Notes under the pieces: model-generated | Databases searched by the model: none | Seen by the model: only the letters and a program-made list of their open reading frames with translations | Told to the model about the DNA's origin: nothing | Made by a program: the position numbers and the translations under genes | Origin: Montifringilla adamsi | Lineage: Eukaryota > Chordata > Aves > Passeriformes > Passeridae | NCBI GenBank assembly: GCA_017590115.1 | Contig: JAGGNK010015114.1 | Location: 2,239,307 to 2,303,306 of the forward strand | Direction: 5' to 3' | DNA length: 64,000 bases | Part shown: piece after piece, positions 11,571 to 22,400 of the stretch | Layout of the letters: each line of letters opens with the position of its first letter | Position numbering within the stretch: position 1 is the stretch's first letter

Positions 11571-12452
11571 AGGCTTTGTTTTTAAATGTGCTTTTCCACA
11601 GGGGCGTGCTTAATTTTTTTAAGTAGTCTAACCGGGTGTCAGTCTGAGCTAGCTGAGTGGCCCTTCAGAACTAGCTGGTTCCTTGGTTGCAGCAGGTCCC
11701 CACAGAAAACCATCCTCCCCCCAACAACTGAAAACCAGGCTTTCATCAAACCACAACAGTTCTCTGCAGCTGAGTGTGTGCCTGGCCTGTTAACTCTGAT
11801 CCTGTGGCTCAACTGGTTCTGTTCCAACCATCCAGTACTGCCAGCACAAATCCACCACACAAAATTACTACACTTTTTCCTACTGCAAATATTAGCTTTC
11901 AGGGGTCAGATCAGTCTACGCAAAGTCACTGGAAGACTAGGCTTGAATTCTTCCCTCCATGACTTCTACTTCAGGTTTCACATCTATATAGAGAAACTGA
12001 TGATACCAACATCCCAAAGCCTAAGGTTTCCACAAGTGGTCAAGTTATGGTGCTAGGACAATTCCTTACTCTTATATTTCCTGTCTTTTTTGGTATCTGT
12101 GGGGCAAATGAGCAGAATAATTAATTTGAATTTCTTCATTTTGGTGTAAGCTCTGAAAATTCCACCTTTCTGTTTTCCTGCTTTTTTTTTTTTTCTGCCT
12201 CCTTTGAGGCTTCCTAAGTGATAAAAAAGTGCAGTCTTGTCTCTCCTTACACCAGCTTTAGCCTATTTTTTTCCATGGAGGTGACATCATTGCAGATTGT
12301 GCAGAGCACAAATAACAAATTTAATTGAGAGCAACAATACTGTCCCATTAAAGTTTATGGACTTCAGACAAAGATGAGAGAAGGCATTCCAGGCTCACCT
12401 TATAGTCACTAACTTGACCCCACTGAAGACTGTGTTCTTGTTATTCTTTTTG
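11571..12452. other. Unassigned non-coding sequence
   Basis: No recognisable element. A 156-codon open frame (11586-12056) shows no domain, signal peptide or membrane pattern and is most likely chance. Confidence 0.45.
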
Positions 12453-12998
12453 CTCAGAGGACTGGCATGCCCCTCACAATGGTTTTGCCAGCACTGTCAT
12501 TTTCTAGCACATCTTCCTGCCTCCTGATGTCTGTAGAGATGTGGCAGCCTCCCCTTCAATGCTCCATGTGTTTTCCATGCAGTCCACTTCACCTGAAGGT
12601 CTGCCCTTTGTTTTGTCTCCATGTGGAATCTGTGCATCCTTCTGCATGTAGTTATTTTACTTGAGACTTCAGCCAGTTCAGGAGGATGGAAAAGTGGCTA
12701 TGAGGAATAATCCAGCCTGTGCTAGAGAGATTTTTGTACTACAGTTCTCTTCGAAGTGATCAGGATCACCGTTACTCACATCCCTGGCACGGGTTACACA
12801 TGTGACTGCCAGGTTATGTTGCCCCTCTATCAAGCTGGTCCCTGGCGAGCCCTCTACCCTTCCACACTACCTGGCAAACACGCTATTTCCTGTGGGTGCT
12901 AATCTGATGGCCTTGAGAATATCTACTTTTTCTGCAGTGGTTTCTCTCCAAGTACAGGTATTATCTTCCAGCTCCTTTATCCCCCTCTGTCACCGTCA

Positions 12999-13404
12999 TA
13001 TTTTCTGGGAAAATCCCTTCGCCAGGATTTCTCTCTCCTGGGAAGCTGAGAAGCCTCAGAGAAAAAGGAAAACAATATTATCTCATTTTCTTCTCTGGTA
13101 TTTTACTGTTTGGAATGTGGTTTGGAGAGTGTTTATCCAACAGGTGGTTGTTTCATTGGTTTCATGTGAATTTTTTTTACTTAATGGCCAATTACGGCCA
13201 AGCTGTGTTGAGGCTCTAGACAGAGTCACGAGTTTTTCATTAGTATCTTTTTAGCCTTTTGTCTGTATCTTTTCTGTATTCTTTAGTATAGTTTAGTATA
13301 GTAATTTTTAATATAATATAGATCATAAAATAATAAATTAGCCTTCTAAGAACATGGAGTCAGATTCACCATTTCCTTCCTTCATCTGGGAACCCCACAA
13401 ATAT
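12999..13404 (+). mobile_element. Solo LTR resembling the songbird TguLTR5 family (copy 1)
   Basis: The block runs from about TTTTCTGGGAAAATCCC through AAGGAAAACAATATTATC and an AATAAA signal (13332-13337) to AACATGGAGTCAGATTC and the end CCCCACAAATATA. This ordered set of motifs matches my memory of an abundant passerine solo LTR family; the name is from memory and tentative. About 406 bp. No clear TSD is visible because the ends are worn. Confidence 0.7.
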
Positions 13405-13529
13405 AAGACCCCGCCTTCTGGCCTGCTGATCACTGTGTCTATACAGATTTTATTGATACTCCTTTTAGATCTCTTCTCAGCTGAGACCATTACAGAAAAA
13501 GCATTATATGCATACACACTGGTGCTCAT

Positions 13530-14027
13530 TTGGCCTGGGGTAAGGTTAGTTTTCTTCACAGTAAGTAGTCTGGGTTGTGCTTTGGATTTGTGCTGGAAGC
13601 AGTGCTGGTAGCACAGGGATGCTTTGGGCATGGCTGAGCAGAGCTCACACAGAGCCAAGGCCTCCTCTGGCCCTCACCCAACCCCACCAGTGAGGGGCTG
13701 GGAGGGGACAGAGCCAGGACAGCTGAGCCCAAGGGATCCAAGGGAGATCCCAGCCCATGTGGGGCCATGCTCAGCACACAGAGCTGGGGGGGAAGAAACG
13801 GAATTGGGGACATTGAGACACCTGCCAGTCCATGGGCAGTAGGGGATGAATTCCTTGTTCTGTTTTCCTGCATGTGCAGCTGTTGCTTTACTTATTAAAC
13901 TGTCTGTATCTCAGTCCCTGAGTTTTCTCACTGTTACTCTTCCAGTTCTCTCCCTCATCCCAGAGGGGAGGATTGAGCAAGCAGCCATGTGGCCCTGAGC
14001 TGCTGGATAGGGGTAAACTACTCAGCA
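13530..14027 (+). mobile_element. ERVL-like solo LTR (copy 1)
   Basis: Begins near GGGGTAAGGTTAG, contains GTGCTTTGGATTTGTGCTGG and an ATTAAA signal (13894-13899) followed by CTGTCTGTATCTCAGTCCC, and ends GGGGTAAACTACTCAGCA. This layout matches a class III (ERVL) LTR common in birds, recalled from memory. The 5' end is approximate and no TSD was found. The 90-codon open frames on both strands through it are repeat-derived. Confidence 0.72.
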
Positions 14028-14714
14028 CTCCTGGGGCTCTCTGGGATCAAAGACTTCTGGGCCCAGTCACCTGCCCCTCTATAAAATAAAATCCACAGCG
14101 AGGGGTGGTAAGTAGAGAGCCACCCTGGGCATCCTGCCTTTCCTTCCTGGTGGCTTTGCAAAATACCTCTCAGAGGACTGGCATGCCCCTCACAATGGTT
14201 TTGCCAGCACTGTCATTTTCTAGCACATCTTCCTGCCTCCTGATGTCTGTAGAGATGTGGCAGCCTCCCCTTCAATGCTCCATGTGTTTTCCATGCAGTC
14301 CACTTCACCTGAAGGTCTGCCCTTTGTTTTGTCTCCATGTGGAATCTGTGCATCCTTCTGCATGTAGTTATTTTACTTGAGACTTCAGCCAGTTCAGGAG
14401 GATGGAAAAGTGGCTATGAGGAATAATCCAGCCTGTGCTAGAGAGATTTTTGTACTACAGTTCTCTTCGAAGTGATCAGGATCACCGTTACTCACATCCC
14501 TGGCACGGGTTACACATGTGACTGCCAGGTTATGTTGCCCCTCTATCAAGCTGGTCCCTGGCGAGCCCTCTACCCTTCCACACTACCTGGCAAACACGCT
14601 ATTTCCTGTGGGTGCTAATCTGATGGCCTTGAGAATATCTACTTTTTCTGCAGTGGTTTCTCTCCAAGTACAGGTATTATCTTCCAGCTCCTTTATCCCC
14701 CTCTGTCACCGTCA

Positions 14715-15254
14715 TATTTTCTGGGAAAATCCCTTCGCCAGGATTTCTCTCTCCTGGGAAGCTGAGAAGCCTCAGAGAAAAAGGAAAACAATATTATCTC
14801 ATTTTCTTCTCTGGTATTTTACTGTTTGGAATGTAGTTTGGAGAGTGTTTATCCAACAGGTGGTTGTTTCATTGGTTTCATGTGAATTTTTTTTACTTAA
14901 TGGCCAATTACGGCCAAGCTGTGTTGAGGCTCTAGATTTCTTCTCTGGTATTTTACTGTTTGGAATGTAGTTTGGAGAGTGTTTATCCAACAGGTTGTTG
15001 TTTCATTGGTTTCATGTGAATTTTTTTTACTTAATGGCCAATTACGGCCAAGCTGTGTTGAGGCTCTAGACAAAGTCACGAGTTTTTCATTAGTATCTTT
15101 TTAGCCTTTTGTCTGTATCTTTTCTGTATTCTTTAGTATAGTTTAGTATAGTAATTTTTAATATAATATAGATCATAAAATAATAAATTAGCCTTCTAAG
15201 AACATGGAGTCAGATTCACCATTTCCTTCCTTCATCTGGGAACCCCACAAATAT
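14715..15254 (+). mobile_element. TguLTR5-like LTR (copy 2) with internal duplication
   Basis: Same LTR as at 12999-13404 but about 540 bp long because 134 bp (14803-14936) are repeated directly at 14937-15070. The rest, including AATAAA and the CCCCACAAATATA end, matches copy 1. Confidence 0.72.
14803..15070 (+). repeat. 134-bp direct tandem duplication inside LTR copy 2
   Basis: TTCTTCTCTGGTATTTTACT and all following sequence to GAGGCTCTAGA occur twice, offset exactly 134 bp. Copy 1 of the large duplication has a single unit, so this event followed the 1.7-kb duplication (or was lost in copy 1). The two units differ by about one base (AGGTGGTTG against AGGTTGTTG). Confidence 0.95.
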
Positions 15255-15378
15255 AAGACCCCGCCTTCTGGCCTGCTGATCACTGTGTCTATACAGATTT
15301 TATTGATACTCCTTTTAGATCTCTTCTCAGCTGAGACCATTACAGAAAAAGCATTATATGCATACACACTGGTGCTCA

Positions 15379-15876
15379 TTTGGCCTGGGGTAAGGTTAGT
15401 TTTCTTCACAGTAAGTAGTCTGGGTTGTGCTTTGGATTTGTGCTGGAAGCAGTGCTGGTAGCACAGGGATGCTTTGGGCATGGCTGAGCAGAGCTCACAC
15501 AGAGCCAAGGCCTCCTCTGGCCCTCACCCAACCCCACCAGTGAGGGGCTGGGAGGGGACAGAGCCAGGACAGCTGAGCCCAAGTGACCCACGGGATATCC
15601 CAGCCCATGTGGGGCCATGCTCAGCACACAGAGCTGGGGGAAGGAGAAGGAAGTGGGGACATTGAGACACCTGTCAGTCCATGGGCAGTAGGGGATGAAT
15701 TCCTTGTTCTGTTTTCCTGCATGTGCAGCTGTTGCTTTACTTATTAAACTGTCTGTATCTCAGTCCCTGAGTTTTCTCACTGTTACTCTTCCAGTTCTCT
15801 CCCTCATCCCAGAGGGGAGGATTGAGCAAGCAGCCATGTGGCCCTGAGCTGCTGGATAGGGGTAAACTACTCAGCA
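15379..15876 (+). mobile_element. ERVL-like solo LTR (copy 2)
   Basis: Counterpart of 13530-14027, with ATTAAA at 15743-15748 and the same CTACTCAGCA end. It differs from copy 1 in a roughly 80-bp patch (about 15584-15660) while the flanks are nearly identical. Confidence 0.72.
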
Positions 15877-16018
15877 CTCCTGGGGCTCTCTGGGATCAAA
15901 GACTTCTGGGCCCAGTCACCTGCCCCTCTATAAAATAAAATCCACAGCGAGGGGTGGTAAGTAGAGAGCCACCCTGGGCATCCTGCCTTTCCTTCCTGGT
16001 GGCTTTGCAAAATACCTC

Positions 16019-19000
16019 ACCCCCAAAGAGCTCTGTCAAGGTGCTGATGCTTTGGTGCCTCTGAGGAAACACAGCACATCCCTGCCTTGTCCTCCACCAG
16101 GGCTGCACCTCTGGGAATGAGCACTGAGATCACAGCCCCATTTTTCACTACATTTCCATGGAACCTAGACTACAAAAATTCTGTGTTATGCCAGTTTTGA
16201 CCCTGTCTTACAGTCTTGTTTACAGACAAGTAAAATGAAATTGTTATGGTCATGTTATTCTGGTTTCCAATTAGCATACTTCATTCTATTACATCCTTTA
16301 GGTGTTGTAAAAGGATCACTATTACCAAATTAGATATACCACACCATGGCTAATATCTAGCTGTCCAAAGCAACTTAAGATAATAGGATTATAACAGAAA
16401 GGAAAAACTTAAATATCTTCTGAAAATCTTAAAAGAGAAACAATACTTATTTCATAAAACATGTGTTAGGCAGTAAAAACCCTTCTGCCCTTAAAAATTT
16501 TCAGGCCAAGACTTCAAGACTGTATGTTCGAATTCAAAACTCTTTGTTTTTTTGTTATGCCTTCTCCTCTTCCTTCCCTTCCTTTCTTCTCTCCATCTAT
16601 GAGGTTTGGCAATGCCAAGATATAATTTTCCGCAAGTAAGTATTGAAGTTTAGAATAATTTTCTAATTTTAAAAGTTATCAGCATTTTCCAACTTCTATT
16701 TACTGTTCAGTAACCTAAAGTTTACTCAAGTATAGCTGCAGATGAAATGTGACACAAAGCAAGGAAAGAATGGGACAGAAATCTCCTAACAGTTCCTGGC
16801 CCCGAGTATAAAATCTATTTCTGGGCTGAGAATAAAAAGAGGACCTAAAGAAATCTATTCCCTAGTCAGAAAACAAAGAGGCTGGCAAAGAACAAGGAAA
16901 ACCACTGATGTCTCAGCTTAAATTTTAGAGTGCCAAGTGGCACCTCTGGCAGTGGCCCCTGCAGCACCCCAGGCACCCTGAGCACTGTTCCCAAGCCGAC
17001 GCTGGGCGTGAGTCCAAGGGGACAGCGGGGATGCGTGTGGCCAGGGACTGGCAGCAGCTGCACTCCTGGCCTGCTTCTGTGCTGCCATAGGTATCCTGCT
17101 AATGACACTCACCGAACCTGATAAAATCAACTGTTTAGGGCCGCTCCCTCTGCTATTTTTTTTGTTCCAATTAAATGTTTCATTTTAATTCAACTGTGCA
17201 GCAAATGACAAACAAAAAGAGAGTGAGAAAATACCATAAGGTCCTGTCTGTGGACAATAGAGACTTCTTGTACAGCTGACCATACTGTCTGTAAACCCAG
17301 CTAAAATTTCCATGTGTTTCCTTATCACAGCCATGCAGACAGTTTGCCAAAGGCTCCTTTGATTTCAAATACAGAACCATACACTTCCGACATACTTATG
17401 AGAAATGTTCTTGTCATAATGTATTTTATATTTTGCATGCCAAACTGTAGAAAATAATTATTAAAAAACACATGCCTGCATTTCTGCTTGAAATCTAATC
17501 TCTACAATGGAGATGGTTCCTCAACAAGGCAAAGGGAAGGTGGATGTCTTTCATATTCTCTCCTTCCTTTTTTTAGCTCTTTAAGATGGATTTTCTGGGG
17601 TTATGGTCGGGAAGATGTGAATACAACTCAGACAGCAGATACTCCATAGCTGAAAAATGAGTATGAAGTAAAATTAGAGAATTTATATAACAAATAGATC
17701 TTGTAATTTGATAAATATCTATTCCTGTGGAAAAGCCTAATGATCCCAATCCGTGTCATGGTAACTAGGACTTACTTCTGAGATTTTTTTCCCAACTTGC
17801 TTTACTTACATCTACACTAACTGAATAGCAGTACATCAGGATAAATCTCAGACTCTCTGCCATGAGCAGATTAACCTTCCTAATTACTGATCAATTTTTC
17901 TTTCAGCTCATTTCTCATTCCAGTACCCAGTGATTTCCCTAATTCAGACAATATGGCCTTTAAAAGTACATGGGAAAAAAGCACATTTGATAAATCTGAA
18001 ACCTATCTGTAAAAACACTGGGCAGAAAGTGGCTGACTCACCAAATCACCCTCCTCCTCCTCAACTGCAGGCATGGAGCTAGAAGAATCCATGTCCCAGA
18101 CACACTGTTCAAAATAAAATGACCTAGGAAAGATAAATCAAAATGAGTCTCATCACCATGTGGTTGATCATCACAGCCACTGAGGGGACAAGCTGGAGAG
18201 CACCACTTGACCTGAACCTGGAGTCATCTCTGTGGCCAGAAATGACTGAAAAGAGAAATACTTTCCTTTTCATTCAGCTTTGGTTATCAGTCCAGTGATC
18301 TGATTTCAGAGTAGGAATAATTTAGTGCCCACAAATGGGTGCCCTACAAACACAATGCATTTATTCTTCAAGTTAAATTTTGTGTGGACACAATTAACCT
18401 CCTCCTGGGGTAGCCAAGTGGGGCATCTTCTCCAGCAGCTTACTTCTGAACTGATTTATATAAACTGCTATGAAAGGAAAAATAAAAAACCCAAACCTCA
18501 CACAAAATCCCATTCAACTTACAAAAAGAAATCCCCCAAACCAACAAAGTCCCCCAGTATAAAGAATGCAGACAACTAGACAACTTTATCACTGCTAAAT
18601 TAAATGTACATATAATACAGGTTTCCTGTGATACTGAAAAATAAAAAAATAAGTAAAGCAGTAGCACAAAGCATATCTTCTCAGCTCAATAAAAAAAAGC
18701 ACATATTGTCTATTTTGAAAGGCTACACTAAACATCCACTACCATTACCAAAAATCATTGTCCCAGAACAGAAAATTTTCAGTAGAAAAAAACCCATTTG
18801 TATCAGAAATGTTTTAACCTTGCATTGGAGGAAAAGGAGCTACTACATGTTGTCAGTTATTGCTCAGACATTTCTCAAGGTTTTACTCTGTATTCATTAC
18901 ATATCAATTTTCTCTGTATCCATTACATATCAATTACATATTTACTCAAACTTGATTGTAACATTTTTCCTTTGTCAGTAAAAGTGTTCTATTCATATTT

Positions 19001-19110
19001 GAGGATATTAAGGATCTCTGGGTGGCATTTATTTTGGAACTCTAATTTCCTGTGTTGTTTCTATGAGAAAAAATTTGTGGTATTCACATGCCCTCTGAAC
19101 AGAGAGAAGC
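16019..19110. other. Unassigned non-coding sequence with one GC-richer islet
   Basis: Mostly AT-rich. A GC-richer islet with several CpG lies at about 16930-17090. Frames through it are 60-80 codons on both strands without recognisable features. No repeat family identified. Confidence 0.5.
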
Positions 19111-19435
19111 TGTGAGACAAGCAGAGAAGAAGGAAAAACATAATTCTTATCTCTCTTGCTGTGCTGAAGTGGAATGCAATATAAAGATTGTTTACCCAAA
19201 GTGAGGATGTTTTGTTCTCTTGGCCTATCAGGGCCAAGAGTTGTGTGTGTGTCAGACTGCCACGAGACAGTCACGGGAGAATCAAAGATGAGTGCAGTTC
19301 AGTGCAGTTGTGAGCAAGGGTGAGTGCAAGGCAGATTCACTTTAGATGCAATGTATATAGTATAGAATAAGAAAGTAATTATTTAGCCTTCTGATAAGAC
19401 GGAGTCCTCCTCGTCATTCTCCCTCACACACATCT
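19111..19435 (+). mobile_element. Solo LTR, relative of the TguLTR5-like family
   Basis: Shares the order of landmarks with the LTR at 12999: AAGGAAAAACATAATTC near the start, ATTGTTTACCCAAAG, GGCCTATCAGGGCCAAG, GAGACAGTCACG, then TTTAGCCTTCTGATAAGACGG near the end. Boundaries are approximate; TGTGAGACAAG (19111) is a plausible start and CTCACACA a plausible end. No TSD was identified. It is a different subfamily from the duplicated LTR. Confidence 0.6.
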
Positions 19436-22400
19436 GAGTCGCTCCTGCAGTAATAAAATTTCATCAGCATTTTCTGAGACCTGTAAGGTTATTTTGACAG
19501 TTTGTGTTTTCCTTAAAATTTGTAAGGAGAGACAAGTGATGTGAAAGACACCTATCCATCTGGCTAAGCTCAACCTTACAGTACTGCAAGAAAAGATTGC
19601 ACATGAGGAAAATTAAATTGCCATATAGGAACTTCCACTTGGTTAATTTAAAGCATGGGTAAAGGTGCTAAGCAGGGCTTCCTCTAGGGATAAAAAATAA
19701 AATGAAGAATAGGAAACAAGCAACTGATAGGGGAAAAAAACCCCCAAAAACCTGCTTGGATAGACTATTTGCATGCAGGGAAGCAGGAGCAGCTACCCTG
19801 TGATTAAAAAGTGCTGTAAGTTACCAGCTCCAGTAAAACTTGCTGCTGGTCAGAGAATTATTTTGCTCAGCTCCTTTCCATCTGGATAACATGGGAGCAG
19901 CCAGCCTGTGCACCCCAGCTCTCAGCAAGCCCCCAGTGCAAGAGGAGGCAGGAGCAGCACAGCTGGAGCCCGCAGAAACGCGCTGCACGCAGCACTGGCC
20001 CTTCCCACTCCACAGCCTGGCTCCGACCCACCCCGTGGGGCAGGAATGCCGGGCAGGGCTCCACAGCTGGAAGGGCTGGGCACCTCTGCACAGCAAATGT
20101 TAAATACAGTACTGCAAAAAATCAGTACCTGGAGAGGTTAAGAGAAAGGATAGAAAATCACTGCTTAGAGCTAGTAAGACATAAAGTCCAAACTCAATTT
20201 ATTTTTGAAATTAGATTTCTCAAATGCAGCAGGTTACTTTGCAGCCAGCTCTTATACCCTGGTCTTTTCTTTCCACCTGCAGATCTTGCAGGTGGCAGCC
20301 AACAAAAGCACTAGACAGCAATGCTACTACCTCAGTTTATAGGCACCATTTCCCAATAACTCATTTATTGATCACAGAAGTGGTAAATGTCTGTCTATCC
20401 TTGAGAAGAGACAACAACAACAACACAGAAGTCCTCACAAAATGATTAATGAGATAATACACTCACCAAGCAAAAGCTATAGAACACAATATTTACATGC
20501 AGTCTCACAAGATGAATGGACCCTTCTTTATGAGACTGTCTTAGCTTGGCTGTAACACTGCAACCTGTGAATCCCAGTTTTGATAAATTAACATCCAGAT
20601 CACAATCCACAGCAAAATGGATTTGAAACAGCAGCATGGGGACAAGTACTGAACATAAATCAGCACAGTTTTTTGGGCATCCAGAGCCAGTAGGTACTAG
20701 GCAGAAATCCTGCCATTATAAATTACTCTTGAGTTAAATATAGTGTAAGATATTGCCTGACATCCATGGAGCTGTTCACAAGTCTGGGTAAAGTACTAGT
20801 ATTGCCATTATGCAGCACTTTACACACACCTTGCATGCATGAAATTCTAAGTCTCAGGGCAGATAACGAAGAGAAGAGCGATTGACAAAGTAAAGTATGG
20901 ATCTATCTTTTAGGATGGACAAAACACTCCAGGAGGAATATTTCCTTCTCAGTGGAAGAGTGGGGTAATTTCACAGACAGAAGAGACAAAAAAGCTTTTG
21001 AAGACCAAGAGACTGAGAGTTTTGCTTTCTCCAAAAGCAGCAGTGCAGAGGGAGGGTGGCATTGCCTCCTCAGCCTGTGAGACACCTGGTGGAAATCCTG
21101 AAGGAACTCCCACTTCCCATTTAAATATTGATGAAGTGAAAAACAAAATAAGCAACTTAAAGAAATGTAACATTACCACTAAACAACACTTTGTCCTTCA
21201 CAAATGAAACCTTTCCAACATAGTCACTGTACTGTCACTGTACCATATAGACTGACCAAATATATTTGTTTTGGTCTCTGTTACCTACTTTTAATCTACA
21301 GTGAAACAGAATTACCTCCCAGGATTTGACATTTGTACTAAGAGATGGTAGGATTTTACTTATTCTAATTTGAGGTGGTCATCCTTTCTTCCATTTCCTG
21401 CTTTTGAAATACAAAATTGCATCCAGTACACACCGTGTCACATTGTTATTGGTATTTGTACATTTTGCTACCTCCACCTCCAGTAAAAACACATTCCCTC
21501 AATCGCATTTATATATATGAGTTACAGTGCAATGAAAGAGCAAAGTGTCTGTGCTTTAAAAATTATCTTTAGAACTTTGTTGAAAAGAATACCCAGACTG
21601 TAAAACTCCTCCATACCTCTATGACCTAATAAAGTAGCTGGGTCATAAATTAATTCTTAATGGTATTTTACTAAATTGAAAAAAAGACAGTTCCATTACT
21701 ACAGACAATAACCTAAATCCACTGATACAAAATGACTTCCCATTCAGTTATAAAGAACTGAAAGACAACAGTTCAGCTTTAAAATGGGAATATATTTTGA
21801 AGATATCCCATTAAAACAGTAGCATTGATGACATTGAAAGGAATCAACTTGACAAACCATTCCACAACCAGTGCCACCTATGTATATGGTCTTTGGAATT
21901 TTACTTATGGAAAATATAATTACATTTTGTACTTTAAAATATATTTGTACCAAGATATAAAGCACTGAAGAAATTAGATTAGCATAAGAGGGTTTCTCCA
22001 TGTATATCCTCTACTGGAATTAAAAGCGAGCAGATAAATATATGAAAGTGTGTGGTAAATTACCAGGACCATTAATCTACCACTTTTGTAGCTTTTGATA
22101 TTAGATATAAACATATTTCTTGAGGGATAGAGGGCAGAGTAGGGGAAAAACTCTGGAGAAAGCAGCTGTATCCCTGTTCGTGTGGCCTTTCCTGCCAGAA
22201 TCACAGGACTGGCTGCTGAGAGCTAGTCACTAATGGGAAACTGCCAATATTTTTGACATGTCTATGGATTTTAGAGCCCATGACCTCAGGTCTGGTCAAA
22301 TGTTTTAAATTACCATAGATCAATTAAAATCAAACACAGTATTCTGAAAATTTAGAGAAGTAATTAAAAAAAAAAATCTTTACACTCTTTTGAAAGCCTG

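Larger units (their letters stand above)
12453..14168 (+). repeat. Tandem segmental duplication, copy 1 (1716 bp)
   Basis: The segment from CTCAGAGGACTGG (12453) to AATACCT (14168) is repeated immediately downstream with an offset of exactly 1716 bp. It contains about 545 bp of unassigned sequence, a TguLTR5-like LTR, a spacer, an ERVL-like LTR and about 140 bp of 3' flank. The junction (ACCTCTCAGAGG) shares only about 1 bp between the two ends, so it is not a simple recombination between long homologous repeats. Confidence 0.95.
14169..16018 (+). repeat. Tandem segmental duplication, copy 2 (about 1850 bp)
   Basis: Second copy of the 12453-14168 segment. It is longer by a nested 134-bp duplication and shorter by 1 bp in a G-run near 15640. 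Outside a patch at about 15584-15660 it is almost identical to copy 1 (for example G to A in GGAATGT(G/A)GTTTGG). It ends at AATACCTC, after which sequence absent from copy 1 begins. Confidence 0.95.

Noticed and set aside
12802..13254. 150-codon frame repeated at 14518-14970
   Set aside because: The repetition reflects the tandem DNA duplication. The frame crosses into an LTR and has no protein features; the 134-bp duplication alters its end in copy 2.
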